From contig NZ_CP048788.1 in assembly GCF_012932215.1 (NCBI RefSeq), forward strand, positions 3,100,001-3,164,000: 64,000 nucleotides of DNA, written 5' to 3'. Made by a program: the position numbers and the translations under genes. The notes below the pieces were generated by a model. That model saw nothing but the letters and a program-made list of their open reading frames with translations, had not been told where the DNA came from and ran no database searches. The DNA is from Roseobacter ponti. Lineage in GTDB: Bacteria; Pseudomonadota; Alphaproteobacteria; Rhodobacterales; Rhodobacteraceae. This document shows, piece after piece, positions 62,699 through 64,000 of the stretch; position 1 is the first letter of the stretch; each line of letters begins with the position of its first letter.

Positions 62699-63685
62699 TC
62701 ACTTTGCTGCCCGCCGCATACCCAGTTCCGACAGAAACCCGGAGGCGGCTGCACCAGGGGCCATGTCACCAGACGCGACCTTTTCGGCGAAACCGGCCAG
62801 TGCGGCACGGGCCTGCGGTGTTTCAAGCTCTGCCAGGACTGCATTTCTGACTTCCTGATGAAACCAGTATCGCGCCTGAGCCCTGCGTGTTCTGTCCCAG
62901 AACCCGTTGTCGCGGCGCCAGTCTGTGAGTTCGTTAAGGTCCTGCCATACCCTGTCCAGACCGTGCTCTTCGAGGGCCGAAACCATTACCGCGCGGGGAA
63001 ACCCGTCAGGATCCTGCGGACGTTTGCGCAGGAGCCGGAGTGCGCCCGCATAATCGGCACAGGTGCGCTGTGCTGCGGCTTTCAGATCACCGTCTGCCTT
63101 GTTCACAACGATCATATCCGCGATTTCCATGATGCCGCGTTTGACGCCCTGCAACTCATCGCCGCCCGCCGGCGCCAGCAACAGCAAAAAGACGTCCGAC
63201 ATTTCCGCCACAACGGTCTCGGACTGCCCCACGCCCACCGTTTCGATCAGCACCACGTCAAACCCGGCGGCTTCGCACAGGGCCACCGCCTCGCGGGACC
63301 GGCGCGCGACACCACCCAGATGTGTCTGGCTGGGAGAGGGCCGGATAAACGCAGCAGGGTCGCGCGCGAGGCGGTCCATACGGGTTTTGTCGCCCAGAAT
63401 AGAGCCTCCGGTGCGGGTCGACGACGGATCAACTGCCAGTACCGCGACTTTCAGCGCCCTGCCCGTGAGCATCATCCCGAAGCTCTCGATAAAGGTTGAT
63501 TTGCCCACGCCCGGCGTGCCCGACAGCCCGATCCGCAAAGCCTCACGGTCTTTGGGCAGCGCCTCCATCAGCTCAATCGCCTGCGTGCGGTGATCGGCAC
63601 GTGCGCTCTCGACAAGCGTTATGGCACGCGCCAGCGCGCGACGCTCTCCGGCCGCCGTGCGTCGTGCAAGTTCCGCGATGTCCAT
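62699..63685 (-). CDS. meaB: MeaB, methylmalonyl-CoA mutase-associated GTPase
   Basis: A 328-aa G3E P-loop GTPase that loads and protects the B12 cofactor of methylmalonyl-CoA mutase. Motifs: Walker [45 protein letters not shown] and the NKAD base-recognition motif in VVNKADGD. Length is normal. No mutase gene is in the window. Confidence 0.93.
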   Translation of the reverse strand: MDIAELARRTAAGERRALARAITLVESARADHRTQAIELMEALPKDREALRIGLSGTPGVGKSTFIESFGMMLTGRALKVAVLAVDPSSTRTGGSILGDKTRMDRLARDPAAFIRPSPSQTHLGGVARRSREAVALCEAAGFDVVLIETVGVGQSETVVAEMSDVFLLLLAPAGGDELQGVKRGIMEIADMIVVNKADGDLKAAAQRTCADYAGALRLLRKRPQDPDGFPRAVMVSALEEHGLDRVWQDLNELTDWRRDNGFWDRTRRAQARYWFHQEVRNAVLAELETPQARAALAGFAEKVASGDMAPGAAASGFLSELGMRRAAK

Positions 63686-63782
63686 CTGGTCTCAGCCCCG
63701 GCAAGTACCCGGACGTTTTCCGGCAGTCCCCGCGAAATGTCCAGAGCCTCGCCCCCCCGGGTTTTTCGCGTTAAGCAGGGCC

Positions 63783-64000
63783 ATGCCCGCCGACCTGCCC
63801 ATCGATGTGATCCTGCCTGACGTGACACGCGTGCTCTCGCGTGACCGCCGGGTGGTGCTGCAGGCCCCGCCCGGGGCGGGCAAGACAACACGTGTGCCGC
63901 TGGCAATTCTGACCGCCGGCATAACACCGGGACGCATTCTGATGCTCGAGCCCCGCAGGCTGGCCGCGCGCGCTGCCGCAGAACGCTTGGCGCAGACCCT
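63783..64000 (+). CDS. hrpB: HrpB-like ATP-dependent helicase, 5' end only
   Basis: The first 72 codons of a DExH-box helicase; it continues beyond the window. It starts [19 protein letters not shown], with Walker A in [18 protein letters not shown] and motif Ia in [16 protein letters not shown]. These runs are typical of HrpB. The ATG at 63783 is 97 bp from the divergent meaB start. Confidence 0.88.
   Translation, partial: MPADLPIDVILPDVTRVLSRDRRVVLQAPPGAGKTTRVPLAILTAGITPGRILMLEPRRLAARAAAERLAQT

Noticed and set aside
1-64000. CRISPR arrays, rRNA operons, intact insertion sequences
   Set aside because: No regularly spaced repeats, rRNA motifs, or transposase genes with terminal repeats were seen.

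Overview
The window is chromosomal DNA of an alphaproteobacterium, most likely Rhodobacteraceae (Roseobacter group). The evidence is high G+C throughout, a complete sox thiosulfate-oxidation locus in Paracoccus order, the infA-maf-RNase G-yacG cluster, MeaB, HrpB and an Anbu-type proteasome homologue locus. No species can be named from the sequence alone.

Region 1 (1-16.3 kb) starts with a cut-off cardiolipin synthase and an endonuclease/exonuclease/phosphatase-family gene. It is then the sulfur-oxidation locus. soxG-soxH and a YeeE/YedE transporter read rightward. A long leftward series reads soxV, W, X, Y, Z, A, B, C, D and a DUF302 gene. soxS, soxR and a second YeeE/YedE transporter (soxT) diverge from soxV. 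No soxE or soxF is present. Three promoters (soxG, soxX, soxS/soxV) carry the same ATTC-N8-GAAT-type palindrome, a plausible operator for SoxR. A strong terminator hairpin lies between soxA and soxB.

Region 2 (16.4-42.3 kb) is an accessory block of redox- and stress-related genes: CbpA/CbpM chaperones, UspA, SpoIIAA-like proteins, a CaCA antiporter, a VIT1-like protein, a site-2 protease, a lipoprotein cytochrome c, an HlyD/RbbA/YhhJ exporter and a flavin reductase with a tiny membrane partner. At its centre are a hybrid FixL-like PAS kinase with the heme-ligand His/Arg spacing of FixL, an OmpR-type response regulator and a FixK-like Crp/Fnr protein. This arrangement resembles the hFixL-FxkR-FixK cascade of Rhizobium. 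FNR/FixK boxes (TTGAT-N4-ATCAA or near) sit 48-64 bp before several of the genes. Inside the block, a PHA synthase is broken by an in-frame stop and a P-type ATPase survives only as its C-terminal third.

Region 3 (42.3-51.4 kb) is a carbohydrate-uptake locus: a ThDP-dependent enzyme, a cupin, an SMP-30 lactonase, a ribose-type (CUT2) ABC transporter and a GntR regulator with a likely own operator.

Region 4 (51.7-53.1 kb) is a 1.4-kb relic of an integrative element at the 3' end of tRNA-Phe. It has 21-bp att repeats, a truncated integrase and short repeated motifs.

Region 5 (53.4-64 kb) holds the ATP-grasp / alpha-E / transglutaminase / Anbu cluster, then housekeeping genes: yacG, RNase E/G, maf, infA, a nitrilase, a LysR regulator, a CobB-type sirtuin, rpmB, meaB and the start of hrpB.
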